From: Periplaneta americana
Taxonomy: Eukaryota > Arthropoda > Insecta > Blattodea > Blattidae
Assembly: GCF_040183065.1 (NCBI RefSeq)
Contig: NC_091130.1
Location: forward strand, 129,061,914 to 129,125,913
Direction: 5' to 3'
Length of the DNA: 64,000 nucleotides
Shown here: piece after piece, positions 1 through 10,963 of the stretch
How the letters are laid out: each line of letters starts with the position of its first letter
How positions within the stretch are numbered: the first letter of the stretch is position 1
Made by a program: the position numbers and the translations under genes
The notes under the pieces: generated by a model
What the model saw: only the letters and a program-made list of their open reading frames with translations
Databases searched by the model: none
Told to the model about the DNA's origin: nothing

Positions 1-328
1 TTGCATTCTACTGAATGTTTTGCCTTTGGGCAAGCATGCCACTTGTTAGCCAGGTCTTGGTGATGAGTGCTAGAGTAAAACAATAAAACAAAACTAACCA
101 TACAACAATACACAAACAAATTTACGCCGCTCTTTATCCGGTAGCCATTTAGCCGGGTCTCGGTGATTAGCAGGAGGGTAAAACAATAAAACAAACCAAC
201 CATACAACAATACACAAATTTTCGCCACTCTTTATTTGGTTAGCCAGTTAGCCGGGTCTCGGTGATTAGCAGGAGGGTAAAACAATAAAACAAACCAACC
301 ATATAAAAATACACAAACAAATTTAAGA
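1..328. repeat. Tandem repeat, ~100-bp unit, about 3 copies
   Basis: The segment TTAGCCGGGTCTCGGTGAT and the following AT-rich tract with AAACAATAAAACAAA recur at about 46, 149 and 248, giving periods near 103 and 99 bp. The array begins before the window. It abuts the mariner-like relic that starts near 335. Confidence 0.85.
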
Positions 329-334
329 GGTTCA

Positions 335-620
335 TTCCTTATCAAATTATCAAGTGAGATGTTGAAACTGCCCACCTTCATTCTCCACATATTTTTCGCA
401 TCTTTTTAGAAAATTATCACTCACTGTAGTTTATTTGAGAATTTCAGCATATTTGCATGTTTAATTCCTTTGAGTTCTTGTATGATGTGCAGGTTCGTCT
501 TGTACACAGCATTTTTAAATTTACCCCAGAGATAATAATCGCGGCTGTTAGGTCGTGGGACTGAGGGGCTGAAAATCCCTACTAATAACTCTCTCTTGTG
601 GAAACACATTGTGAATTTCT
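335..620 (-). pseudogene. Decayed mariner-like transposase, C-terminal fragment
   Basis: Minus-strand translation gives the run RDYYLWGKFKNAVYKTNLH, which resembles the region after the catalytic PRSPD motif of insect mariner-like DDE/D transposases. In another frame it is followed by FLKRCEKYVENEGGQFQHL, the usual C-terminal end of such proteins. Frame changes and a stop separate the pieces, so it is not functional. Only the last third or so of the family length is present. The assignment rests on motif recognition by eye. Confidence 0.6.
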
Positions 621-639
621 CTCACGGAAATATTTGCAG

Positions 640-1950
640 TGTGGGCAGTGGTAGAGACCTGTTAACAAAATGTATGACCATGCTCCCTGTCGGTTAATTC
701 GCTGAAAAAAAAGGGGTTAGTATGGTATTCACATAAGTAATAGAATCAACTGTATTCTCAAAAAAATTGATGCTATGATTCTTTCACCTCTGATAGTGCA
801 CCATACACCGATTTTGTCATCATAAAGGGACACTTCATGTATTGTTTTGAGTACACACATAACCATGGAAATGGAACCAGGCCTTGTAACAAATGTTCAG
901 CTACTATTACTACTGCTGCTTTTTCTTTTTCTTCTTCTTCTTATTCTGATAGATTGCATTGAAATTATTACGATTAAAACCATTGTCTTCTCTAAAACCT
1001 CTCTCCATGTAAAAGCTGTTTTCGTATCTTCTTCCTTGTTTGAATCAAACCAAGTTTTATGTTCCTTTCTGTTGTATCCATTTTCCCTAAAATAAAATTG
1101 TTATGAAATTATTTAACTTTGTTTTCTCATTGTTGGTGCTTAGGAGACCTTCACTTCAGTCACTATATACTTACAGTTTCTTCTGTTTCCTCGTCATAAG
1201 TAGAAGGCAGATTTATATGCACTAAAAGTCAAATATGCGTATACATATGCACTTGAAAACCAGGAAGTATGCATTAAAAATAACAAAATATGCACCGTAA
1301 AAAAACTTATTTTATTTTAAGCAGTTTACTATTATTGATGGTTTTTTTTTTTATAATATTGAGACACCATGACTCGTTAAAGTTGCGTGTGTTTCAACCC
1401 AGTGCTTAAGCGATACACTTCTGGAGTACTTTTCATTAGACATTGTTGATAAAACTGAAATTCAAATTTAATAATTTTCTTGTGGCTAACCTTTTTTAAA
1501 ATAGAATGCATTCTACACACTTTCGAAGTTTCTCTAATTTGTCACTATACATACATACGTAGCATTCTCCAATCTTTCCTATTTTCTGGCTTCCTCTTAG
1601 TCTCCTATGTTCTATATATCTTAATGTCGTCCATCATCTGATATCTTCTTCTGTCCTGCACTCTTGTCACTATAATGAAATTAAATATTCGGCAGTAGAA
1701 AACAGAAAATTGTATTACCGTGTCTATTATTATTGACAGATAGTGAAATTCGAGTGTAATGAGCGCAAAAAAAGTCTTACCAACACTTGCTCTAACAGCT
1801 TGCTCTCTTCTCATGACAGCTGTCAAAATCTTATGCAGTGCAATGTAGATAATAAGGTAGCTTTTTGTTTTGATTATCTAGTATTTTAATCTCAGCTTTC
1901 ACCCCTTATACCATCCCAATAATACTTTTGCACAGAATCAGCATTGCATT
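640..1950. other. No gene seen; AT-rich spacer with ATATGCA motifs
   Basis: No coding exon or RNA gene is supported. A cluster of ATATGCA(C/T) motifs lies at about 1215-1300 and has a direct counterpart at 2245-2325. The short open frame at 847-1095 is a low-complexity pyrimidine tract. Confidence 0.5.
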
Positions 1951-1956
1951 TAATAA

Positions 1957-2100
1957 ATGGAGTGCTTTGTTAATTGGCGCGGAATTGTCCACAATGATTC
2001 GCTTTTTTATGAAGTTGAAGATATTCTTGTTATCAACAAAGCTGCAGGAATGGTGGTACATCCAGGGTTTCGAAACGAAAAAAGAACTTTAAAACAGTGC
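1957..2100 (+). pseudogene. Fragment resembling bacterial RluA/RluD-family pseudouridine synthase
   Basis: In one frame the sequence reads FYEVEDILVINKAAGMVVHPG. This closely matches the N-terminal part of the catalytic domain of bacterial RluA/RluD enzymes, where the usual form is YEDED-LVINKPAGMVVHPG. It then continues GFRNEKRTL, compared with G-GN--GTL in bacteria. The enzymes isomerise uridine to pseudouridine in rRNA. Only about 45 codons are present: the catalytic Asp motif further on, the S4 domain and the rest are missing, and the frame soon ends. The VVHPG form is typical of bacteria rather than of animal RPUSD proteins. The AT-rich coding style would suit an AT-rich endosymbiont such as Blattabacterium, but the donor is inference. 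Any real product here is doubtful. Confidence 0.55.
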
Positions 2101-2139
2101 ACTGTGTGCTTGTTATCTATTGCAATAAATAAAATATAA

Positions 2140-4689
2140 CTGTAGTAATGTGTTTCACTGGCTTCTTTTTCTTCTGTATTCCTTTTTTTTTTTTATTTTC
2201 CGCACACTAAAGTTTGCTTTAAGCACAAGATTGCTAAAAAAAATAACAAAATATGCTTTTATGAGTATATGCACTAAAAGTTGAAATATGCATTAGCCTG
2301 TTAAATACGAATATGCACTATAACTTCTTGACCTTTGGTTACAAATAACTTGAAATGCATTTATGTAATGATAGCATATGATTTGCAGCTAAAGAATAAA
2401 ACATGCAAATAAGCTAAAATCCGCCTCCTAGTCATAAGTTAGATATATTTCGTTATTCGACCATATTATAATAATTACACTTTCATCTTATAATGATTTA
2501 GTTTTAAACTAGTTCTTTTACAATTTTTCATTTTCTTCTGATTTATTATTAGTTCATTTATTCATATGTCCTTTTATCCATGGTCCAGATTCCTTTAAGT
2601 AAATGATGGTTAGAGCTATATTTTGCACCTCTAAACATTTTTACATCTAATACTTTTCCTCAACTAATTTGCTTGGGGGATAGGAGAGGCCAGCTGCACC
2701 CTGAACCTGGAGGTCCAGGGAATTTTTTTTATCGATGTTTTCTACCTCTGACAAAACAAATGTCAGACTGAAAGGCAGCAAATGTCCGTACTATAGACAG
2801 GGCCCTTACTGAGCACTCTCTCTCACCCTTAATAAATTCAGCGTGGAACTAGATCACACAACACTAATTACAGCTGTAAACATTTCTAATGAACCTCTAC
2901 AACACATAATTAGGTACTGAGGGGGACCATTGTGTTTATAAACATCTTGTTAATGAGTTAAAAGATCAAAATTTAATTTTTGATATATCCATTTATACCT
3001 CATTTTTCTTTTATTAAATTATCACAAATTCTAACAACTAATGGTGACCTCAGATTAAATTGAAACGACCCCTTTACGTTAATTTAGATCAGTAAAAGGA
3101 TTTGTATAAGAGTCTTAATATTTCTAAGAAAATAATATTAAGTAGATGCAAAATTCTTCAGTTATTTTGTGTGAGAATATGTTCCTGTTTATTTATAGAC
3201 AATTTGGAATAATCCTGTAATTTGGTTGAGTGAATTGTTGTACTCTTCACTGAATTTAGCAATCTCTTTTTTCCAATAGCTCATTTCTTTCATTATTGTT
3301 TCCAAAAGGTTATGGCAGCTGATGATGGACTAGATAGTGAACTTTCAGAATTTATGACGGTTTTGTTCACTATCTCCACAAGTTCTGTGTCAATATCAAT
3401 TGGAAACTACAAGCATTGCGCATTCTATCAATACAAATTAACTCTGCAAATACTATTTAGAAATTTCAACAGACATTATTTAAACAATTTTATTATAGCT
3501 GGCTAATTGCATGCTTCTCACATAACTGTCAGAATTACAGCAAGTATCTTTCCACGTGTAGTGTTCTATCTGTTGTTAAGTGGTGGTAAATTGAGTGAAT
3601 TTTAGTTTGTATAAGAGTTGAGCATGAGACTTTCAAAAGACTTCCTTCGTATAAATTTTGTGATGGTTTTCATATGAAGTGTTCACACTCCAGAAAAATG
3701 TGTTAAGTGGGTAAAGTGCAGAGTATTTTGATTATTATACCATTTTTGCAGTTACATCTAAAGAAAAAAGTACATTTGTGCCTAATATTACTCTGTTTTT
3801 GGCTGTGAATGTTCATTGTACTGTATAACTTTGGAAAAAAAAAATTGTTGTCTTCAAGAATGAATGTGGAGTGGATGTTGAAAGTACAAAGTAACTTTTA
3901 AGTGACATAACGTGTTTGTGATAGATTATTTGCAAATGAATGATTTACTTTTGACATTTTCTTTAGAAAGTTAGATCTAAAATTAAAAGTTTTGAAGTAG
4001 AGTGTTCTTGAAAAATCTGTTAGTAATAAACCGTTCATCAGTACGTAATTACATTGTTCTTTGTTCGTATAAATTACAAATATTGTGTAAATCTTTGCCG
4101 TTTAATAAAATTCTGAATTGCTCTCATTAATTTCCTAATTTACAAAGTATAGAAAACTTAGGTTAATGTTATAAACGATCATTGTTGGAATATTGATGGG
4201 TGGTATAAATTTTCAGCATATTTTATTTGTACGGTATATATTATTTAAATACTGTAAGTATTTCTCTTAAATATAAATTTAAAATGCAATCACATCTTCT
4301 ATTTGGGTATAATTTCATGAAAAGATAATTAAGTTTGTTAGTTTCTTGCCTTCTTGGTTAGAATGATTGTCAGGGAGATGTATTAAAAGAAAAAGTCATC
4401 TTCTTGATGTCTGTTGCATACAGCTAGATATACTTACAGACATCATTTTTGCAAGTTATGTATATATACATACATATAGTGATGTAGTGGGCAGTCGACA
4501 TTAAATTTTGTCATTGACATGATTAATCTTGTCTGATTTATTGATTGATTATTTATTTAGAAATGTTTTCTACAGAACAGAACTTTTCCTACAGCCAATT
4601 AACAATTCTGTTTTTCCATAAATTCCTATTCTCTCTGTCTTTTTCGGTCAACCCTGTATAATCCATACTTGTTCAGAGCCCATCAATTT
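2140..4689. other. No gene seen; AT-rich non-coding stretch
   Basis: Short open frames, for example 3312-3506, show no recognisable domain and have no coherent splice context. I see nothing else that I can assign. Confidence 0.5.
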
Positions 4690-4925
4690 GTTTCTTAGAT
4701 CGCAACCGGATTTCGCTACCTATCGTAGCTCCCCATATGCATCATGATGCTGGGTAGGCACTGGTCCCATACTTGGAACAAGCATGTATGCCAACAATGT
4801 GTCTCCTGTTCGACACTGCACTACAGCTAAGTTTGATTTCCTCCCATGAGAAATCGAACCAGCGCGCATTCCGTAATGCGAGTCTAGGCAGGATGCCTTA
4901 GACCACGATGCCATGGCGCTGGACA
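4690..4925 (-). mobile_element. tRNA-derived SINE copy (minus strand)
   Basis: On the minus strand the segment starts AGCGCCATGGCATCGTGGTC, an A-box-like tRNA head. About 60 bases on is GGTTCGATTTCT, a degenerate B box. This is the head of a pol III-derived SINE with a non-tRNA body. It is not an intact tRNA because the stems are broken. Confidence 0.6.
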
Positions 4926-5056
4926 TAATAATGTAATTCCCAAAAAACTAGAACATGAGTTAAAGTACCTATTGACGGACAATTCTAAGTAATTATTTCA
5001 TAATATATTTCGCTTTAGGCATTGCCTTAATATGATTGTAGTTCACAGAAGAGCTG

Positions 5057-5885
5057 TCTTCTATATTTCTACAATATTTCTTTGTGCGAGATCGTGCGTA
5101 TTTGCTTGTTTTCCGCACAGAACCAATATACGGTAAGTGTGAAATACCACATTCAGTATTCCCAACGTAACACACATAACAATTTCCCTCTTCTTACCGC
5201 TTAAGCGCGACATTCATTTTACTGCTTTAGGCTTTTAACATATTATTTTTAGAGACGTTTAACATAGTAATAATTATAAATTGGAAACTTACCACTGCAA
5301 TTTCACCTAAATTGCAATGTTAATTATTGTTTTTAAATATTTGCAAAAATTAAGCAAAGTCTACTACTCCACGAAACTTATTGCATTCCTGATACAAGTA
5401 ACATTAAGGAAGCCGTGAAAAAATCAACAAGATTCCAGATGCGGATGTTATTACTGCAATATGTTATATAAATAATATTGTTAAAATATTAAAATGAAAA
5501 ATAAATCATTACATAACCTTACCGTTTGTTTTAAGTTCGCATTTATAGACTGGGGGAAAAAAAAAGACAGACGTATATCACGGCCTGCTAGAGTATAGTA
5601 AACACAGAAAACATTTTATAGCAACAATGTTGAAGAAAGATATTTTGGTGTTCCGAAGTTGCCGTCATTAAACAGAAACCAACATGGAAATTTCATTGCA
5701 ACTAATTAGAAATTCGTCTTTCAGGTATGTAATAAACGATCTTCGCACAAAATAATGTATGATACAAGAGCGGTATGTTTGTTTTCATGTTCTCGGAAAT
5801 TAAAAAAGCTCAACTACGTTCCACTTTTTCAATCTTTTCCTCGAACATGAAAACGTCAACATACCACTCTTGTAACGTATATTAC
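5057..5885 (-). repeat. Dispersed ~830-bp repeat, copy 1 (inverted relative to copy 2)
   Basis: Read on the minus strand this matches 19438-20128 over nearly its whole length. One difference is an extra 109-bp segment at 5416-5524. One end (about 5757-5882) is itself a short inverted repeat beginning ACAAGAGCGGTATGTT. No transposase is visible; it is probably a non-autonomous DNA element. Confidence 0.8.
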
Positions 5886-6970
5886 TATTTCAGGTACATT
5901 TTTTGGATAATTTTGAATTGAATGTGGTATGTTTCCAATTGAGCCAATATTAGTTATGAGGTTTTTGTTTTGACCCACTCTGCCATGTCTTATTTTACCA
6001 CTGATAACTTCATTACACATTGTTATTTCTGCCCACTACACTACTGTATTATTGCATATTTATAGTAATTAATGAACATATGAAGTGTCAAATTCCAAAA
6101 CTGTCTAAATCCATTTTTTTTTTAAATTGAGATAATGGCAGTTTCGTCATCTACCTAAATGTCTCTAGCAATTTTCTAATGAATGTTGTGCCTAAATTCC
6201 CTCTTTCCTTCCGTAAATAAGCTTCATATATGACGAACACTGCAGACAATTAGGAAAAAAGTTATCAGTTTTTGGCGATTCCTGAAAATTAAGAAAGGTT
6301 GTAGACAGTTTTGGAATTGGAGATAATGATATGTCTGGCAGTAGTTTCTCACATCCTACCCCAGGATATTTAGTAGAAATGTGGCACTTTTTTTTTTCCA
6401 ACTGGTAAAAATAGTTCTTTGACATTAAAAAAAACAGTATCCTTAATTGTATTTCAATGAACGTAGATCTTCGTTTTTTAAATGTTAATGAAGTTTGGAT
6501 TTTTCTTCTAAATTTTTGCGTATTTTATCAATAAGCAGATGTTCATTTTCCTTTCATTGAATGTCCCATGATAAGTTTAGAATGGAATTCAATTGTATTG
6601 CACTGAATTTAATGATAATCCAGTGCAGAAAAATTGCAATTTATGAAAATGTTACAAAGACATTAATTTACTTTTGTGAAAACTAAAATTTGTTTGAGTT
6701 TTCTCATTCAGCTCTGATTTTATTGTTCATCAGACACAGATATATCTGCTATTAAAATATTAATATTACAACATGGAATGTTCCACGGGAAACAATAATA
6801 TTTTTTTAATGCCTCACTGAGATGTATGATTATACATCTTATAAGAACTGTTTCCTCCCCATTCCCACTGTATGTTGCTAACATAAATTTGTATAGAACA
6901 TAAATAATGTCTGTAAATTTAAGTTCCTCATCATCATCATCCAGTTATATACTTCACAGCTCTTATGGCG
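5886..6970. other. No gene seen
   Basis: AT-rich sequence. The minus-strand open frame at 6192-6425 has no recognisable feature. Confidence 0.4.
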
Positions 6971-6973
6971 AAG

Positions 6974-8048
6974 TGCATCAACATCGGTTAAAAACGCAGT
7001 AATCATAGATTACGAAACGACGGTTAAACAGTAACCATGGTTAAAATGTAATTTCTGTGCACCATTCATAATCACCGATTACTTAAACATAGTTAGCTGA
7101 CACTTCATTTAACCAGAGCAAAGTCTATGATGGTACACTGTTTCTACAAAATGACTAAAGGAAAGCATTCATACCACAGCAAAGATAATAGTCAACATCT
7201 AAAAACGACTGCGCTCACTCCGTTCTACATCAAAGTGAACATGTCCTACATTTTCGCGTTGCATTTGTTTGCCTTTGGGCGCTGTTATATTTGCGAGTTG
7301 CATTTCCTTATGTTTCATTGCTGTTAGGTTAAAATCGTACAAAATAGAAAATTGAATGCAAAAATGATTATATCCCAATGTGAGGTTAAGTATCGATAGA
7401 CTTACTTAATAGATTTAAATATATTATATAATAAAGAAGGAATATCCATAAAGGAAAAGGATGCAGAAGATTAGTAGAAATGTGTGTACGACCCAAGATC
7501 CCATTTACACCAGGTTACTGTTCATTATCCTAAGATCCATCCATAACCTCTCTTTGTTCAGCCAGTGACAGAGAAAGAGATATTCAAGTATTCCCTCTTA
7601 AAATACAGAAAATAACAGTTACATAGAATCTTAACATAAGGGGCTGATCAACAGAAGAAATATGACTGTTTTTGAGTTATTGCAAGTGAGCCATTTGTAG
7701 ATTTTGATAAACAAAATCCCTCCTGAAATTTTCTGTCACCTAATTCCTCGTAAAGATTCTCTCTTTCCACTAAAGAAACTTCACGCCCACGCTCTATCCA
7801 AGTAATTCAAGTACTGTACAATAATAATCGTCTTCAAAGTAAACATCTGTGGCTCTGGCCGCCATTTTGCTTTACTTGCTCTACTAATCACTGGTTAACT
7901 CCTTTAACCGCTCGAAAATGGCCGGTTATAGATTACTGTGGTTAACCTCCTATTTAAGTCGTAACCGAGGTCGATCCACTGTAAAAATGCTTAACCAGGG
8001 GTTAGATGACAATTTTAACTGGTGGTTACACTAACCGACGTTGATGCA
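6974..8048. mobile_element. Foldback element, TIR TGCATCAACRTCGGTTA
   Basis: The left end TGCATCAACATCGGTTA is the reverse complement of the right end TAACCGACGTTGATGCA with one mismatch. GGTTA/TAACC motifs continue inside both arms. No target-site duplication or transposase is evident. It is a non-autonomous inverted-repeat element about 1.07 kb long. Confidence 0.7.
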
Positions 8049-8398
8049 CGTGGGCATTACTGTTAATTTTTGCTCAAATATTTTGCACAGTGTTTACATT
8101 GAATTGCATTAACATACCGGTAGTATTTTATTAGGCATTGATTTCGAAATTCGCAGTTTATTCTTGAATTGTTTTCTATAGGCTACATTCAGATTGTTAT
8201 ATTATACATAAGAACGTCTTTTTCTCCTTTTTCTCTACTACGTAGCTTGGACAACATGCCTGTTAACCTTCATACCTCCAACCATCTTTTTTTTTTTTTT
8301 TTGATCTGTCCATATAGATCTTCTTATTGGTTCATACTTCCACACCTCTTTTGTGTAGATGTGTTTCTGACATTCTTTCTAAATGTTCTCACAATCGC

Positions 8399-8401
<3 letters not shown>

Positions 8402-8447
<46 letters not shown>
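8402..8447. repeat. (CT)n microsatellite
   Basis: Uninterrupted CT dinucleotides, about 23 units. The run creates a spurious open frame around it. Confidence 0.98.
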
Positions 8448-8448
<1 letters not shown>

Positions 8449-8544
8449 ATCTTTTATTTTTTCATTTATACTGTAGATGTCCAATTCATTTCTTATGTCT
8501 TGATTTCTCACAAGATCAAGTCTCGTGCATCTTTTAACTCACTG

Positions 8545-9480
8545 GAGAAATCTAATTTCTGAGTCTGTATTTTACTGTCCTGTTTTGAGGAGTTGTTCAC
8601 ACCATGTAACATAACAGGAGCAACGAGCACTTATAGAATTTCATATTTCGTGTTTTATTTCTGAGTGTTCTGTTTATAGTTTCACAGATCATCTGGAATT
8701 TATGCAATTTATCGTCAATGTCTTAATCTTGATCATAGCTGATGTAATTAACCAAGGTAAGTAAAGATGTGCTTTTATTGTTTATTACTATTTTTGTTTG
8801 TACAGGTTCCATTCCGCTAAAAGATATTACTTTTGTTTTCGTTGTTGACACTTCATATTGTGTTTTTTTTTTTTTTTTTACATAGTTCAAGCAATTTCAT
8901 TATTTTGAATAATTAAAGATTGTCAGAAAACAAAAGTATTAGTAATTCAAATACCTGTCTTGTGAAATTTTTATTCCAGGGTGTATTGCTTGTTCAAGTT
9001 TTCTCATTAAGTCATAAATGTAGCTATTAAAAAGAGGTGATAGAATATACCCTTGTCGAACTCCCTGATTGACAGATTTTTTTTTTCCTGGGATATCTGT
9101 CGCTTTTTATAGTTATTTTTATCTTGTATATGAACTGAATAGTTCTTAAGTCGTCATGGGTATCCTTGTTTTTCCATAATTTGCAACAGCAGTCTATTGT
9201 TGACATAATCGAATGCATTTTAAAAGTTACAAAAGCAACATGTGTCTCTTTGTTGAACTCTATGTTTTTCAATAATTTGTCTTAATGTGACAGTGTTCTC
9301 AGTGCAAGATCTACCTTTCCGAAAACCAAATATTCTGTTTTTCAAATACAAGATTCTCCATAATGGCTTGCAGTCATTGGTCAACTATTCTAGCATAGAC
9401 GTGGTCAGTTTATACCTTTGTAATTATTGCAATAATTGCGTTTTCTCTTCTTGAAGATGAATACAACTTGAGCAGTTGAC
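8545..9480 (-). pseudogene. Decayed non-LTR retrotransposon reverse transcriptase (RTE/CR1-like)
   Basis: Minus-strand translation in several frames gives ordered pieces of a LINE reverse transcriptase. From about 9420 downward: YARIVDQ-LQAIMENLVFE, then TLRQIIEKHRVQQRDT, then NAFDYVNNRLLLQ (the AFD--N motif), then KLWKNKDTHDDLRTIQFIY. Near 8860-8700 come TKVISFSGMEP and IDDKLHKFQMICETINRTL, and after that the C-terminal part. The YADD-bearing stretch is not readable. Stops and frameshifts are frequent, so it is dead. The order of motifs fits a single 5'-truncated or internally deleted insertion. Confidence 0.7.
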
Positions 9481-9526
9481 CAGTCTTATGATATCTTTTG
9501 GGATTTTTGACACATGTTATAGAGGT

Positions 9527-9967
9527 AGGGTTGCCAGGTTTTCAGACTGAAAATATGGGAAATTTTGGAAATAATTGCTAGAATCGTTCCATAAAGACAT
9601 AGTCGACATCTTTTATCTTTAGAAGCATGTTATATACAGTATAACTGTACGCAAAAGTAATTTAAAATGAAAATGAATATAATAACACTGTTAATAGAAC
9701 TTTCTTTGTATTAATTCAGAAACTATCATAATTGAAATTTCCCGTAACAAAACAGGTTGAAAAGTAATGAGGATTTGTCATTGTAGATTACATTTAAAAA
9801 TATGTAATTAGAATAACTTTTATAGCATCATAGCACTATCCATATTTGCCATTTAATTAAATAAATTACGGGAGAAAATATTATCAAATACATGAGACAG
9901 GAGACTGACGAAAATGTGGGTAAAATATGGGAGAACCAATGTAATACAGGAGACCTGGCGGCTCTTG
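9527..9967. mobile_element. Short inverted-repeat element, possibly hAT-type MITE
   Basis: The left end AGGGTTGCCAGGTTTTC is inverted imperfectly at the right end (CCTGGCGGCTCT). TAGAGGT occurs directly outside each end (9520-9526 and 9968-9974). No coding capacity. Confidence 0.5.
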
Positions 9968-10329
9968 TAGAGGTGTAGTAATCTAGGTTTAAACCAATAG
10001 ACCGCCATATTTAAATATTTACGCGTTTATTCCATCCTGACCTGCAGATTTTCTATAGAGCATCATTCAGATCTAGAATTGTGATAGGATTTCCATTGTA
10101 CACTTGGATGTCTTCATGTAAGATTTCCTGATCTTATTTATTTATTCCAGAGAGTTGTTCTAACCATTGTTCGGGTATGATGGTCAAAGTTTTCAGTATA
10201 TTTTTTGTCTTTATTCATATATTTCATTACCCCAGGGGCCACAGTTTGCCATGAATGTTGTGCTCTATATTGCTGGCGAATCTATCCTAGGATTCATTAT
10301 TTACTTGTTTTACTTTTTTTTTTTATTAT

Positions 10330-10745
10330 GTTCATCTTTCCGTGGTATACTTCTGTAGTTTTGTCTGTTTTTGTTTGAAGATATACGTGTTAAACTCTTC
10401 TTTTTTCTTATGTTTTTTATTATATTCACCTTTCCTTGGTATACTTCTGTAGTTTTGTGTGTTTTTGTTTGAAGATATACGTGTTAAACTCCTTTTTTTT
10501 TCTTATGTTTTTTTATTATATTCACCTTTCCTTGGTATACTTCTGTAGTTTTGTCTGTTTTTGTTTGAAGATATACGTGTTAAACTCTTCTTTTTTCTTA
10601 TGTTTTTTATTATATTCACCTTTCCTTGGTATACTTCTGTAGTCTTGTCTGTTTTTGTTAAACTCTTCTTTTTTCTTATGTTTTTTATTATATTCACCTT
10701 TCCTTGGTATACTTCTGTAGTTTTGTCTGTTTTTGTTTGTATATA
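10330..10745. repeat. Tandem repeat, ~95-bp unit, about 5 copies
   Basis: GGTATACTTCTGTAGT recurs at 10343, 10438, 10534, 10628 and 10706, giving periods of 95, 96, 94 and a shortened 78. Unit content is T-rich. Overlapping open frames on both strands here are repeat artefacts. Confidence 0.9.
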
Positions 10746-10918
10746 TAAGTGATAGTCTCCTCTTTTTTCTTAGATAGCTTGTGCAATTTCTCATCTTTCC
10801 ATATTCTCTGTTCATTTTTTTCTTCGTATCTTATGCTTTTCAACTAAGGATCCATCTGCAGCCTTCTTTACATCACACTCTTTTACGTCTCCCATTCATA
10901 CTTAAAACATTATATAGC

Positions 10919-10961
<43 letters not shown>
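10919..10961. repeat. (TTA)n microsatellite
   Basis: Perfect TTA trinucleotide run. Confidence 0.97.

Positions 10962-10963
<2 letters not shown>

Noticed and set aside
3312..3506. Possible additional exon (AADDGLDSELSEF)
   Set aside because: Using the upstream AG at 3308 in the lola phase (x+2) reads into a stop almost at once, and no finger follows.
8169..8537. 122-residue open frame
   Set aside because: It is driven by the (CT)n run, with low-complexity Ser/Leu and no start or splice support.
10436..10815. Overlapping open frames on both strands
   Set aside because: They are produced by the 95-bp tandem repeat.
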